Made by a program: the position numbers and the translations under genes. The notes beneath the pieces were generated by a model. The model had not been told where the DNA came from. It did no database searches and worked only from the letters and a program-made list of their open reading frames with translations. A DNA stretch of 64,000 bases, taken from positions 62,001-126,000 of the forward strand of contig NZ_FNBE01000013.1 of assembly GCF_900102195.1 (NCBI RefSeq), in the 5' to 3' direction. Each line of letters starts with the position of its first letter. Position 1 is the stretch's first letter. Shown here in pieces: positions 25,026-33,974 of this stretch. The DNA comes from Pseudonocardia oroxyli. GTDB taxonomy: Bacteria; Actinomycetota; Actinomycetes; Mycobacteriales; Pseudonocardiaceae.

Positions 25026-25475
25026 ATGTCAACGCGGGACGGACTCGTCGACCAGGTGCTCCGAGCCGTCGCGGCGTGGCAGATCCCGGTCATCCAGCTC
25101 AACGGCCTGATCGCCGAGCGGCTGGGGATGACCTGGACCGATCTGCAGGCCCTCTACGTGCTGGCCAACCACGGGCCGACCACTCCGGGCGAGCTCGCGA
25201 AGCGGGTCGCACTGACCAGCGGGTCGGGTTCGCGCATGATCGACCGGCTGGTCGCGGCGGGGTTCGTCCGCCGGGTGCCCGACGGGCGCGACCGCCGGAG
25301 GGTGCTCGTCGAGCCGGTGCCCGAGGCCGTCGCCCGGGTCGGCGGGCTCTACGACCGGCTCAACGACCGGCACCGGGCCGATCTCGCCGCTCTCTCCGCG
25401 TCCGAGCTGACGGCGTTGCTGGGGTTCCTGCGACGGGCGTCGGACAGCACGGAGGAGGAGATCCGCGATTTCTGA
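25026..25475 (+). CDS. MarR-family transcriptional regulator
   Basis: 149 aa winged-helix protein: recognition helix in TPGELAKRVALTSGSGSRMI, wing with RVPDGRDRRRVLVE, and C-terminal dimerisation helices. Likely a repressor of the following reductase genes and/or itself through the palindrome at 24979. Followed 70 bp later by the RibD-like gene on the same strand. Confidence 0.92.
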   Translation: MSTRDGLVDQVLRAVAAWQIPVIQLNGLIAERLGMTWTDLQALYVLANHGPTTPGELAKRVALTSGSGSRMIDRLVAAGFVRRVPDGRDRRRVLVEPVPEAVARVGGLYDRLNDRHRADLAALSASELTALLGFLRRASDSTEEEIRDF

Positions 25476-25545
25476 GCGCGGATGTCGAGAACGGGTCGGG
25501 GGCTCCGACCGGCAGGTGACACCGTCTTTCGTGAAGGAGCATCCG

Positions 25546-26085
25546 ATGCGCCACATCGTCCACTTCGTCAACGTCTCGCTCGACGGCCGCATCTGCGGAC
25601 CGGCGGGCGAGTTCGACTGGGCCCAGGTCGGGGAGGACTACTCGGAGCTGTCCTTCAGCCTGCAGACCGAGGACACGACGCTGCTCTACGGCCGCGCGGT
25701 CTGGGAGATGATGGCCGGCTTCTGGCCGACCGCCGACGAGCAGTCCGACCACCCGCACACCGTGCGCTACGCGCCGATCTGGCGCGCCGCCCGCAAGGTC
25801 GTGGCCTCGCGGACCCTGGAGAAGGCCGAGGGCGCGGAGCTCGTGCGCTCGATCGACGAGATCGCGGCGCTGGACGGCAGGCTGCTGCTGATGGGCGGCG
25901 GTCGGCTCGCGGGTGCGGTGGCGGCCGCCGGGCTGCTCGACGAGCTCCAGATCGCGGTCCACCCGGTCGTCCTCGGCGGCGACCACGCCGTGCTCTCCGG
26001 CGCGGCCAGGCTCGGGCTCACGCTGCGCGAGTCCCGCGTGCTCGACGGCCGGGTCGTGCTGTCCACCTACGCTGGGAGCCGATGA
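25546..26085 (+). CDS. Dihydrofolate reductase-family (RibD C-terminal) protein
   Basis: 179 aa; ATG with AAGGAG 6 nt upstream. RibD_C fold: HFVNVSLDGRICGPAGEFDW at the start, LLYGRAVWEMM, LLLMGGGRLAGAV (NADPH loop) and IAVHPVVLGGDH near the end. Stand-alone members are NADPH-dependent reductases of uncertain substrate, not dedicated riboflavin enzymes. Its stop overlaps the next start (ATGA). Confidence 0.88.
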   Translation: MRHIVHFVNVSLDGRICGPAGEFDWAQVGEDYSELSFSLQTEDTTLLYGRAVWEMMAGFWPTADEQSDHPHTVRYAPIWRAARKVVASRTLEKAEGAELVRSIDEIAALDGRLLLMGGGRLAGAVAAAGLLDELQIAVHPVVLGGDHAVLSGAARLGLTLRESRVLDGRVVLSTYAGSR

Positions 26086-26402
26086 ACCTCCTGCAGCGTG
26101 CCGCCCGCCTCGTCAACACGGTCGTCTCCCCGCTCGCCCGGTCGGGCAGGCTCGGGCCGATGACCGAGATCGGCTACGTCGGGCGTCGCTCGGGGCGCGA
26201 GGTCCGCCTGCCCGTCGCGTTCCTCCCCGAGGGCGACGGCGGGGTGATCCGGGTGGAGCTGCCGGACCGCAAGACGTGGTGGCGCAACTTCACCGGCGAG
26301 GGGGCGCCGCTGTGGGTCCGCGTGGCCGGAGCGGACCGCCCGGGGCACGGTGTGGCGGTGCGGGACGGGCGGCAGGTGCGCGTCGACGTCCGGTTCGGGT
26401 AG
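26082..26402 (+). CDS. DUF385-type deazaflavin (F420)-dependent oxidoreductase family protein
   Basis: 106 aa with the split-barrel motif YVGRRSGREVRLPVAFLP and KTWWRNFTGEGAPLWVRV, which resembles Ddn/DUF385 proteins. It is shorter than typical F420 nitroreductases (about 140 aa) and may lack part of the cofactor pocket, so activity is uncertain. Coupled to the RibD-like gene by ATGA overlap, and probably in the MarR operon. Confidence 0.75.
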   Translation: MNLLQRAARLVNTVVSPLARSGRLGPMTEIGYVGRRSGREVRLPVAFLPEGDGGVIRVELPDRKTWWRNFTGEGAPLWVRVAGADRPGHGVAVRDGRQVRVDVRFG

Positions 26403-26424
26403 GCGCGCCCCCCGCGGCCCGACC

Positions 26425-27084
26425 TCACGCGTTCTGCAGGTAGACCAGCACCGCGGAGACGCGGCGGTTGAGGTCCTTCTCCTCGGAGAGCCCGAGCTTG
26501 GAGAAGATCGAGTTGGTGTGCTTCTCGATCGCCCGCTCGCTCAGCACCAACGCGCCCGCGATGCTCGCGTTCGACTTGCCCTGGGCCATCTCGCCCAGGA
26601 CCTCCAGCTCGCGGGGGGTGAGGGCGTCGAGCTCGCTCGGCTTGGCGCGCTGGGCGGCGACCAGGCCCTCGATGACCGTCGGGTCGATGACCGAGCCGCC
26701 CTCGGCGACGCGGCGGACCGCCTCGGCGAGCTCGTCGCCGTCCGCCACCCGCTCCTTGAGCAGGTAGCCGCGCCGGGCGGTGCCGTCGGCCAGCAGGGTC
26801 AGCGCGTACTGCGCCTCCGCGTACTGGGACAGCAGGATCACGCCGGTCTGCGGCTTCCGCTTGCGCAGGTCCGCGGCCACCGAGATGCCCTCGTCGGTGT
26901 TCGTCGGGGGCATCCGGATGTCGGTGACGACGACGTCCGGGTCGTGTTCGGCGATCAGCGCGTGCAGGGCGGGGAGGTCGGCGGCGGAACCGACGAGCGA
27001 CAGCCCGTCGGTGCCGTCGATCAGCCGTACGAGCCCGTGCCGGAGCAGGGCGTTGTCCTCGGCGAGGACCACTCGGATCGTCAC
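26425..27084 (-). CDS. NarL/LuxR-family response regulator
   Basis: 219 aa: REC domain with phosphoacceptor Asp55 (VVTDIRMPP), conserved K in RGYLLKERV, and a C-terminal LuxR HTH (LTPRELEVLGEMAQGKSNASIA). GTG start at 27084. It lies 22 bp after the glycosyltransferase gene with no adjacent kinase. The HisKA_3 kinase at 15.7 kb or a distant kinase could be its partner. Confidence 0.93.
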   Translation of the reverse strand: MTIRVVLAEDNALLRHGLVRLIDGTDGLSLVGSAADLPALHALIAEHDPDVVVTDIRMPPTNTDEGISVAADLRKRKPQTGVILLSQYAEAQYALTLLADGTARRGYLLKERVADGDELAEAVRRVAEGGSVIDPTVIEGLVAAQRAKPSELDALTPRELEVLGEMAQGKSNASIAGALVLSERAIEKHTNSIFSKLGLSEEKDLNRRVSAVLVYLQNA

Positions 27085-27106
27085 GCGGCCGATCGTAGGT
27101 GGACGA

Positions 27107-28291
27107 TCACGCGCCGGGGAGGTGTGCTGGCCACACCGTTGCGGGTTCGGGATGCCGCCCCCCGACCGGCACCGCCAGCGGCGGCACCCGCCCGCCGGAG
27201 CGGCGGGCGCGCCCGCGGGCCCACAGATAGCGCAGCGGCCCGCTCACCAGCGCGGTGCGCGGCATCTCCAGCGGGAGGGTGCTGCGCAGCGCTCCGGGCA
27301 CCCGGCGCAGCAGCGCGGCCCGCCCGGGGGCGCTGAGCAGCACCTTCGTGACCACCCCGGCGAGGCCGGCCGCGCGGGCCTCGGCCAGGGCGCGGACCTG
27401 TTCGCCGTCGGTGGCGTGGTGGTGGCGGACCCAGGCGGCGGGTTCGTGCGCCACGACGTGGCCGCCGAGGACCAGCCGGACGAGGAACTCGGCGTCGTCC
27501 CCGCCGGGGCCCAAGGCCTCGTCGAACCCGCCGAGTGCCCGCGCGACGTCCGCCCGCACCGCCATGTTCGAGCCCGCCCCCAGCAGCGAGCGGGAGAGCG
27601 GGAGCAGGGCCGTGCCCTCGAGCGCGATGCGGCGGGGCCGGAACTGGGCGCGCGGGCGCGCGAGGTCGGCGACGCGCTCCTGGTCCAGGTCGAGGCGCGC
27701 CGCCAGCACCGGCCCGGTCATGCCCGCCACCTGCGGGTCCAGGAACGCGCCCGCCACGCGGCGGGCCCAGCCGGGGTCGACCTCGGTGTCGTCGTCGGTG
27801 AAGGCGACGATCCCCGTCGTCGCCGCCACGAGGCCGCGGTTGCGGGCCGCCGCCGCGCCCCGACAGGTGTCCCGCAGGTAGTAGACGCGCGGGTCGGCGA
27901 GCGCGTCGACGGCGAGCCGGGTGCGGTCGTCCGCCGGGTCGTGGTCGACGACCAGCACGGTCACCGCGGGGTGGTCGCCCGCCAGCACCGAGCGGACCGT
28001 GCGCAGCAGGCCCTCCGGCCGCCGTCGCGTCGGCACGACGACGGTGAGCGGCTCGTCGGAGGACTGCACCGCGCGGCGGGCGTGGACGGGTCCGATCTGC
28101 AACCGGACGGCCTCGGCCCGGCCCACGGCGTCCGCGACCCCGCGGCGCAGCCCGACGGTGATCTCGCCGAGCGCGTCGCCACCCGCGGTGACCAGCAGCC
28201 GGGCGTGCCGGTACCCGGGCTCGACCTGCAGACCCGCCAGGTCGTCCACCTCGGTGCGCCCGACCCAGGTCGGTCCGTGTTCCGGAACCAT
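27107..28291 (-). CDS. Family 2 glycosyltransferase
   Basis: 394 aa. A GT-A core starts near residue 80 (LTVVVPTRRRPEGLLRTVRS) with the divalent-metal DDD in FTDDDTEVDPGW and a later GGDDAEFLVRLVLGG acceptor segment. The first 80 residues (WVGRTEVDDLAG) form an extra domain of unknown role found in some actinobacterial GT2 enzymes. It probably adds a sugar to a cell-surface or secondary-metabolite acceptor. Divergent from cinA. Confidence 0.85.
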   Translation of the reverse strand: MVPEHGPTWVGRTEVDDLAGLQVEPGYRHARLLVTAGGDALGEITVGLRRGVADAVGRAEAVRLQIGPVHARRAVQSSDEPLTVVVPTRRRPEGLLRTVRSVLAGDHPAVTVLVVDHDPADDRTRLAVDALADPRVYYLRDTCRGAAAARNRGLVAATTGIVAFTDDDTEVDPGWARRVAGAFLDPQVAGMTGPVLAARLDLDQERVADLARPRAQFRPRRIALEGTALLPLSRSLLGAGSNMAVRADVARALGGFDEALGPGGDDAEFLVRLVLGGHVVAHEPAAWVRHHHATDGEQVRALAEARAAGLAGVVTKVLLSAPGRAALLRRVPGALRSTLPLEMPRTALVSGPLRYLWARGRARRSGGRVPPLAVPVGGRHPEPATVWPAHLPGA

Positions 28292-28351
28292 GACGCCGAG
28301 TGTGCGGGATTGCCGCTGTGACGACACTGAGTACGCAGGTACCGTCCGGAT

Positions 28352-29632
28352 GTGAGTGATCAGAGGCCGCGGGCGGGCGTCGTCGTGACGGGCAGCGAAC
28401 TGCTGACGGGGGCGGTGCGGGACGCGAACGGACCCTGGGTGGCCCGCGAGCTCGGCGAGCTCGGGTTCGAGGTCGCCCGGATCGAGATCGTGGGGGACCG
28501 GCCCGCGGACCTCGTCGCGGCGCTGGAGCACGTCGCGGAGTTCGACCTGGTGGTGACCTCCGGCGGGTTGGGGCCCACGGCGGACGACCTGACCACCGAG
28601 ATCGTCGCCGGGTACGTCGGGGCGCCGCTGGAGCTCGACGAGACGATGCAGGCGCTCATCCACCGCCGCGTCGCGCGGTGGGCCGAGCGGACCGGGTTCG
28701 CGGGCCCGGCGCTCGACGAGGCGACCCGCAAGCAGGCGATGGTGCCGCGCGGCGCCGTCGCGCTGGAGCCGGTCGGCACCGCGCCCGGGCTGGTGGTGCG
28801 CAAACCCGCGGGCCCGCTCGTCGTGGTCCTGCCGGGCCCCCCGCGCGAGCTGCAGGGCATGTGGCCCGCGGTGCTCGCGGCGCCCCCGGTGGTGGAGTTG
28901 CTGGCCACGGTCCCGCGGGCCGAGCCGCGGTCGCTGCGCTTCTTCGGGCTGCCGGAGTCCGAGATCGCCCAGACCCTGCGGGAGATGGAGCGCGCCCGCG
29001 ACCTGTCCGCGGTGGAGGTCACGACCTGCCTGCGGCGCTCCGAGCTCGAGGTGGACCTGCACCCGCTGCCCGGCGCGGAGGAGCTGGCCGCCGAGATCGC
29101 GGACGAGATCGTGTCGCGCCACCGCAAGAACCTGATCAGCGCGTTCGGCACCACCACCGACGAGCTGCTGGCCGCCGCGCTGGTCGAGCACGGGCTCACC
29201 GTCGCGACGGGGGAGTCCTGCACCGGCGGCATGGTCGCGGCCCGGCTGGTCGACCGCGCGGGCTCGTCGGCGTACGTGAACGGCGGGGTGGTCGCGTACT
29301 CGAACGAGGCCAAGACCGCGCTGCTCGGCGTGCCCGCGGAGATGATCGCCGAGCACGGCGCGGTGTCCCCGGAGGTCGCCCGCGCCCTGGCGGACGGGGC
29401 GCGCGAGCGGTTCGGCGCGTCGATCGGCGTCGGGGTCACCGGGGTGGCGGGCCCCGGCGGGGGCACCGAGGCCAAGCCGGTCGGCTACGTCTGCTTCTGC
29501 GTGACGACGGCCGACGGCCTGGTGATCACCCGCGACCCGGTCCTGCCGGGCTCGCGCGGTGACATCCGCGAGCGCTCCACCGATCTCGCGATGCACCTGC
29601 TGCTGCGCGCGGCGGGCGGGCTGCCGCGGTAG
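28352..29632 (+). CDS. cinA: CinA family protein (nicotinamide-nucleotide amidohydrolase / damage-inducible)
   Basis: 426 aa from a GTG. The N-terminal MoCF-like domain (TGSELLTGAVRDANGPW, TSGGLGPTADDLTTE) is joined to a C-terminal CinA amidase domain (ATGESCTGGMVAARL, GVTGVAGPGGGTEAKPVGYV). The C-terminal domain deamidates NMN in NAD salvage in other bacteria; the N-terminal domain can act as an ADP-ribose pyrophosphatase. Full-length and intact. The stop is followed 11 bp later by a 28-bp perfect palindrome. Confidence 0.93.
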   Translation: MSDQRPRAGVVVTGSELLTGAVRDANGPWVARELGELGFEVARIEIVGDRPADLVAALEHVAEFDLVVTSGGLGPTADDLTTEIVAGYVGAPLELDETMQALIHRRVARWAERTGFAGPALDEATRKQAMVPRGAVALEPVGTAPGLVVRKPAGPLVVVLPGPPRELQGMWPAVLAAPPVVELLATVPRAEPRSLRFFGLPESEIAQTLREMERARDLSAVEVTTCLRRSELEVDLHPLPGAEELAAEIADEIVSRHRKNLISAFGTTTDELLAAALVEHGLTVATGESCTGGMVAARLVDRAGSSAYVNGGVVAYSNEAKTALLGVPAEMIAEHGAVSPEVARALADGARERFGASIGVGVTGVAGPGGGTEAKPVGYVCFCVTTADGLVITRDPVLPGSRGDIRERSTDLAMHLLLRAAGGLPR

Positions 29633-29642
29633 GGGCGGCACG

Positions 29643-29670
29643 GGCACGTTTCGTGCGCACGAAACGTGCC
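29643..29670. terminator. Perfect 28-bp palindrome after cinA
   Basis: Arms GGCACGTTTCGTGC (29643-29656) and the exact complement (29657-29670) meet with no loop base. The position right after the cinA stop fits a terminator of the same class as the other gene-end palindromes. Confidence 0.75.
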
Positions 29671-29689
29671 ACCGCGCGACCCCGCCCAC

Positions 29690-29731
29690 GCACCGGGCCC
29701 GGGCCGCCTGCGCGACCCGGGCCCGTCCGTG
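29690..29731. terminator. GC-rich hairpin between cinA and the repeat-protein gene
   Basis: CCGGGCCCGGG near 29693-29703 pairs with CCCGGGCCCG near 29716-29725, with outer GCAC/GTGC. It could terminate either convergent transcript. The rest of the gap up to 29903 shows no gene. Confidence 0.5.
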
Positions 29732-29903
29732 CACCTTCCTCCGGTCCGCCTGCGGCGGCCGTTCCTCCCAGCTCCTCACGGCTCCTCGCAGCGAGGGTCG
29801 GGCGCGGAGCGGGGCCACCGCTCCACGCCCGCAGCCGCGCATCCGCTCCCCAGCGACGCGACTGCCCCGCGATCCGGCGCTCCCCAGCACCGGGCGCGGA
29901 CGA

Positions 29904-30728
29904 TCAGGACTGCTGCACGCCCGAGTTGCTCGAACCGGTCGACGCGGCGGACTGGTGCACGTCGCCCGAGCTGAGGATGCCGCCGATGTTGACGGTCGGG
30001 TTGATCTGCAGGTTCAGCCCGAGCAGGCTGCCGCCCTGCGCGGCCTTCTGCGACCCGCCGCCGTGCCCGCCGCCGTGCCCGCCGCCGTGCCCGCCGGAAC
30101 CGGACTGCTGCACGCCCGAGTTGGCGGACGAGTTCGAGTAGGCGGTCTGCGTGACGTCGCCGGAGTTCAGGATGCCGCCCGCGTTCACCGCCGGGTCGAC
30201 CTGCACCAGCCCGGAGACCAGGTCACCGGCCTGGAAGGACTCCTGGCCGCCGCTGGAGTCGTGCCCGCCGTGACCGTGGCCGTGCCCCGAGCCGCCGGAC
30301 TGCTGCACGCCCGAGTTCGCCGAGCTCGCCGAGTAGGCGTTCTGGTGCACCCAGCCGGAGTTGCCGATGCCGCCGACGTTCGCCGCCGGGTTCACCTGCA
30401 GGAGCCCGCCGACGAGGTCCCCGCCCTGGACCGCGGTCTGGCGGCCCGAGCCGTGCCCGCCGGACTGCTGCACGCCCGAGTTCGCCGAGGACGCCGAGTA
30501 CGCCTTCTGGTTCACCGACCCCTTCGACAGGATGCCGCCGACGTTGAGCGCGGGGTTCACCTGGCCGAGCAGGCCCACCAGGCTCCCGCCCTGGACGGCG
30601 GTCTGGCGGCCCGGGCCGGAGTCGTGGTGGTACTCGCCGGCCTGGGCGACGCCGGTCCCGGCCAGGGTGAGCGGCACCCCGAGGGCGCTGACGGCGACGA
30701 TGCGGGCGGTACGGGTGAAGCGAGACAT
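29904..30728 (-). CDS. Secreted four-repeat Gly/Ser/Asn/Gln-rich protein
   Basis: 274 aa. Signal peptide at 1-30 (cleavage after AQA), then four copies of a unit of about 46 residues reading QTAVQGG-LVG-L-QVNPA-NVGGI--SG-V-Q-AYSASSANSGVQQS, joined by Gly/His linkers (GHGHGHGGH, GGHGGGHGGGHGG). No Cys, no catalytic motif and no membrane anchor. The regular beta-prone Asn/Gln/Ser/Gly repeats suggest a self-assembling surface or amyloid-like protein, and the His linkers could bind metal. It does not look like a chaplin or a rodlin. Function inferred only from composition. Confidence 0.8.
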   Translation of the reverse strand: MSRFTRTARIVAVSALGVPLTLAGTGVAQAGEYHHDSGPGRQTAVQGGSLVGLLGQVNPALNVGGILSKGSVNQKAYSASSANSGVQQSGGHGSGRQTAVQGGDLVGGLLQVNPAANVGGIGNSGWVHQNAYSASSANSGVQQSGGSGHGHGHGGHDSSGGQESFQAGDLVSGLVQVDPAVNAGGILNSGDVTQTAYSNSSANSGVQQSGSGGHGGGHGGGHGGGSQKAAQGGSLLGLNLQINPTVNIGGILSSGDVHQSAASTGSSNSGVQQS

Positions 30729-31003
30729 CACGGCTCCTGGAGTGGGCGCGCCGCATCGACCGACCACAGTGGACTTTCACGAGCCACCGCACCGGCTGCG
30801 ACCTGAACGTTTCCGGGGATGTCCACCGGCGTCACCACCCGCAGACGTTCACTTCAACGACGGTCACTCGATAGGGGTACGGCGGTGACGGAGAAGTGAT
30901 GTCGATCTCTCAGCGGCAACGCATCTCACTCGTTCAGGTACCGCAGAGTGCTGCTCCGTTCAGCGGAGTGTCACCGCGGCGTCCCTGCAGTGTCAGCGGA
31001 TCG

Positions 31004-32137
31004 TCAGCGCAGCGGCCGGAAGAAGGCACGCAGCTCGTCCACGAGCGTCTCCGGCTGCTCCAGCGCGGCGAAGTGCCCGCCCGCGACCGGTGTGGAGTAG
31101 TGCCGCAGGTCGGTGAACCGCCGCTCCAGCCAGTGCCGCGGCAGCCGGGTCATCTCGTGCGGAAAGATCGTGACCCCGGTGGGGACCTCGACCGTGTCGA
31201 GCCGCCGGCGCCGGAAGCTCTCCCAGTACAGCCGCGCGCTCGAGGCCGCGGTGCCGGGCAGCCAGTAGAGCATCACGTTGTCCAGCAGCCGGTCGCGGGA
31301 GATCACGTTCTCCGGGTGTCCCGCGCAGTCCGTCCAGTCCCAGAACTTCTCGATGATCCAGCAGGCCTGCCCGACGGGGGAGTCGGTCAGCCCGTAGCCG
31401 AGGGTCTGCGGGCGGGTCGACTGCTCCGCGGAGTAGCCGGTGCCGGAGACCGCGAAGCGCTTCGCGAACATCTTCGCGGCCCGTTCGTCCTTGGACAGCG
31501 GCTTGCGCTCGTCCTCCGGCGGGGCGTCGGCCAGCGGCATCGTGAGGTGGATGCCTGCCAGCGCCTCGGGCAGCCCGGACGCCAGCGCGCTGGTGACCAT
31601 GGAGCCCCAGTCGCCGCCGTGCGCGCCGTAGCGGTCGTAGCCCAGTCGGTCCATCAGCTGCGCCCACGCCGTGGCGATCCGCTCGACGCCCCACCCGGAC
31701 ACCGCGGGCTTCTCGCTGAACCCGTACCCCGGCATCGACGGCAGGACGACGTGGAAGGCGTCCGCCGGGTCCTTCGGGTCCGTCAGCTCGGCGAGCACCC
31801 CGAGGTACTCGACGACCGACCCCGGCCAACCGTGCGTGATCAGCAGCGGCAGCGCGTTCTCGTGCCGCGACCGGACGTGCAGGAAGTGGATCTCCAGGCA
31901 GTCGTCCGCGCCGCCGTCGAGCCCGGTGGTGAACTGCGGCCAGCCGTTGAGCTCGGCCTCGCAGCGTCTCCAGTCGTAGGTGTCCGCCCAGTACGCGGTC
32001 AGCTCGCGGGCGTAGTCCAGCGGCACGCCCTGGGTCCAGCCGCCGACCGTGGCGGCCTCCGGCCAGCGGGTGCGCCGCAGCCGGTCGCGCAGGTCGTCGA
32101 GCTCGGCGTCCGGGATGTCGAGTCGGAAGTCGCGCAC
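31004..32137 (-). CDS. Epoxide hydrolase (EHN-type alpha/beta hydrolase)
   Basis: 377 aa: N-terminal EHN lid domain (FRLDIPDAELDDLRDRL) and alpha/beta-hydrolase core with oxyanion HGWPGS, nucleophile elbow GAHGGDWGS (Asp) and C-terminal GGHFAALEQPE (His). It opens epoxides by a covalent ester intermediate. The GTG start shares one base with the TAG of the SDR gene, so both belong to the leftward catabolic operon. A paralogue lies at 40152. Confidence 0.92.
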   Translation of the reverse strand: MRDFRLDIPDAELDDLRDRLRRTRWPEAATVGGWTQGVPLDYARELTAYWADTYDWRRCEAELNGWPQFTTGLDGGADDCLEIHFLHVRSRHENALPLLITHGWPGSVVEYLGVLAELTDPKDPADAFHVVLPSMPGYGFSEKPAVSGWGVERIATAWAQLMDRLGYDRYGAHGGDWGSMVTSALASGLPEALAGIHLTMPLADAPPEDERKPLSKDERAAKMFAKRFAVSGTGYSAEQSTRPQTLGYGLTDSPVGQACWIIEKFWDWTDCAGHPENVISRDRLLDNVMLYWLPGTAASSARLYWESFRRRRLDTVEVPTGVTIFPHEMTRLPRHWLERRFTDLRHYSTPVAGGHFAALEQPETLVDELRAFFRPLR

Positions 32138-32892
32138 TAGAGCTGCACGCCCCGCGTGAGCGCGCCGTCGACGACCAGGTTGGTCCCGGTGATCCGCGAC
32201 GCCAGCGGGCTCGCCAGCATCACCACGGCGTAGGCCACCTCCTCGGGGGTGCCCATCCGGCCCGTCGGGTTGAGGCCCATGGCCGTGTCGAACAGCTCCG
32301 GGTTCCCCTGCTCGATCCCGGCCCACACGCCGCCCTCGAAGTAGGTGTTGCCCGGGGACACGACGTTCGCCCGGATCCCCTTCGCGGCCAGGTCGACGGA
32401 CAGGCCCGAGACGTAGTGCACGATCGCGGCCTTCATCACGCCGTACGAGCCGTCCGCGAAGTCGATCTCCCGTCCGGACACGCTGGACACCGCGATCACC
32501 GACGCCGACGGCGAGGCCTCCAGCGACGGCATGGCCGCCTCGACCATCCGCACGGTGTGCATGAGGTCGACCTCGAAGGAGCTCCGCCAGTTCTCCTCGC
32601 CCGGCCCGATCGCGAGCGCGCTGACGTTCGCGACCACGATGTCGATGCCGTACTCGGCCTCGTCGGACACCCACTCGGTCAGGGCCGCCGCGTCCCCGAC
32701 GTCGAGGGCCCGGCCCGCGACGTCGTACCCCTTCGACCCGAGCAGGTCGACTCGGGTGCGGACCTCGTCCTCGTTGCGCGCGCAGAACGCGACCCGCACG
32801 CCCTCGGCCGCCAGCATCTCGACGACGGCGGCGCCGATCCCCTTGGTTCCCCCGGTGACCAGGGCCTTCTTGCCGCTGAGCTGCAGATCCAT
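32137..32892 (-). CDS. Short-chain dehydrogenase/reductase
   Basis: 251 aa classical SDR: cofactor motif TGGTKGIG (residues about 14-21), NVSA in place of NNAG, catalytic Ser in VSSVSG, and Tyr/Lys in SYGVMKAA. YGVMK replaces the usual YxxxK spacing normally, so the enzyme should be active. It oxidises or reduces an alcohol/ketone in the same pathway as the flanking hydrolase and acetamidase. ATG at 32892 overlaps the acetamidase stop (TGATG). Confidence 0.9.
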   Translation of the reverse strand: MDLQLSGKKALVTGGTKGIGAAVVEMLAAEGVRVAFCARNEDEVRTRVDLLGSKGYDVAGRALDVGDAAALTEWVSDEAEYGIDIVVANVSALAIGPGEENWRSSFEVDLMHTVRMVEAAMPSLEASPSASVIAVSSVSGREIDFADGSYGVMKAAIVHYVSGLSVDLAAKGIRANVVSPGNTYFEGGVWAGIEQGNPELFDTAMGLNPTGRMGTPEEVAYAVVMLASPLASRITGTNLVVDGALTRGVQL

Positions 32893-33890
32893 CAGACGGA
32901 TCCTCCGATTTCGCGCAGGTGGGCGTGCATGCCGCCGTAGGCGGAGCCCGTGGGGAGCAGGGACTTGGCGACCTTGGTGACCGCCGAGTAGTTGGTGTCG
33001 ACCACGTTCGCCAGCGGCGACTCGGCGACCTGGGTGAGCAGCTGGTAGGCGTCGAGCCGGTCGAACCCGTAGAGCTGCCCGAGCCAGTCGATCATCCCGA
33101 CCTGGCTGATCCGCCAGGCGTCCTCCAGCGGCCGGGACGACCCGACGACCGTGTAGTGGGTGTCCGACTCGATCCGCGGCCAGGGGGTGGCCGTGTTCTT
33201 GATCAGCTCGACGAGCAGGGTCACGTCCATCGCCCCCTCGACCGCGGTGCCGCAGCTCTCGCCCTCGCCCTGTCGGTAGTGCCCGTCGCCGACGGAGAAC
33301 AGCGCCCCCTCGACGTTCACCCCCAGGTAGCAGGTCACGCCCGGCTTCATCTCGGGGGTGTCCATGTTGCCGCCGAACGCGTCGGGCACCAGGCTCGACC
33401 GCACCTCCCGGCCGGCGGGGGCCACGCCGACGGTGCCCAGCATCGGGTTGCACGGCAGCTCGAGCCGCAGGTCCACGCTCTGCGCCTGGAAGGCGACGGT
33501 GTTGCGGGCCCGGTCCAGCTCGTAGATCCAGGTGCGCTCGGGCAGCGGCTCGTGCAGCAGCGCGGTCCGGTCGGTGCCCGACAGCGCGCCGAAGAACGGG
33601 ATCGTGGTCGACGCGCCCCAGTCCCGGGCCGGTCGCAGGTCCACGATGTGCAGGGCGAGGGTGTCGCCGGGCTCGGCGCCCTCGACGAAGAACGGTCCGG
33701 TCTGGGGGTTGACCTCGGTCATGTCCAGCACCGCGCTCGGCCGGTCCGTGGTCGAGGTCAGGCGTCCGGAGAAGGCGTCCTCGGTCCAGAGCTTGAGCAG
33801 CGTCCCGGGCCGGATCGTGTGCGACGGCGGCGCCCCGCCGAACGTCCAGACGTACTGGTCCCGGGTCGGTCGGTACTCGACGACGTCCAC
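32892..33890 (-). CDS. Acetamidase/formamidase family protein
   Basis: 332 aa of the FmdA/AmdA fold: TEVNPQTGPFFVEGAEPGD near residue 60, AFGGNMDTPEMKPGVTCYL and GVNVEGALFSVGDGHYRQGEGE are the metal and amide-binding segments. Hydrolyses short amides to acid and ammonia. The GTG at 33890 is the best start but its ribosome site is weak. It lies 65 bp downstream of iclR on the same strand. Confidence 0.9.
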   Translation of the reverse strand: MDVVEYRPTRDQYVWTFGGAPPSHTIRPGTLLKLWTEDAFSGRLTSTTDRPSAVLDMTEVNPQTGPFFVEGAEPGDTLALHIVDLRPARDWGASTTIPFFGALSGTDRTALLHEPLPERTWIYELDRARNTVAFQAQSVDLRLELPCNPMLGTVGVAPAGREVRSSLVPDAFGGNMDTPEMKPGVTCYLGVNVEGALFSVGDGHYRQGEGESCGTAVEGAMDVTLLVELIKNTATPWPRIESDTHYTVVGSSRPLEDAWRISQVGMIDWLGQLYGFDRLDAYQLLTQVAESPLANVVDTNYSAVTKVAKSLLPTGSAYGGMHAHLREIGGSV

Positions 33891-33934
33891 GGCAAGATCG
33901 TGGCCTGCGCGGGGTCGACCCACAAGTCTCGCGC

Positions 33935-33974
33935 GAACGTCGCGTTCGCTCACACCTACCGAGCGAGCGCGCCG
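33935..33974. terminator. Palindrome at the 3' end of iclR
   Basis: GAACGTCGCGTTCGCTC on the left pairs with GAGCGAGCGCGCCGTTC on the right with three mismatches. The last codons and the TAG of iclR lie within it. A nearly identical arm sequence forms the perfect palindrome at 63669-63709. Confidence 0.7.
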
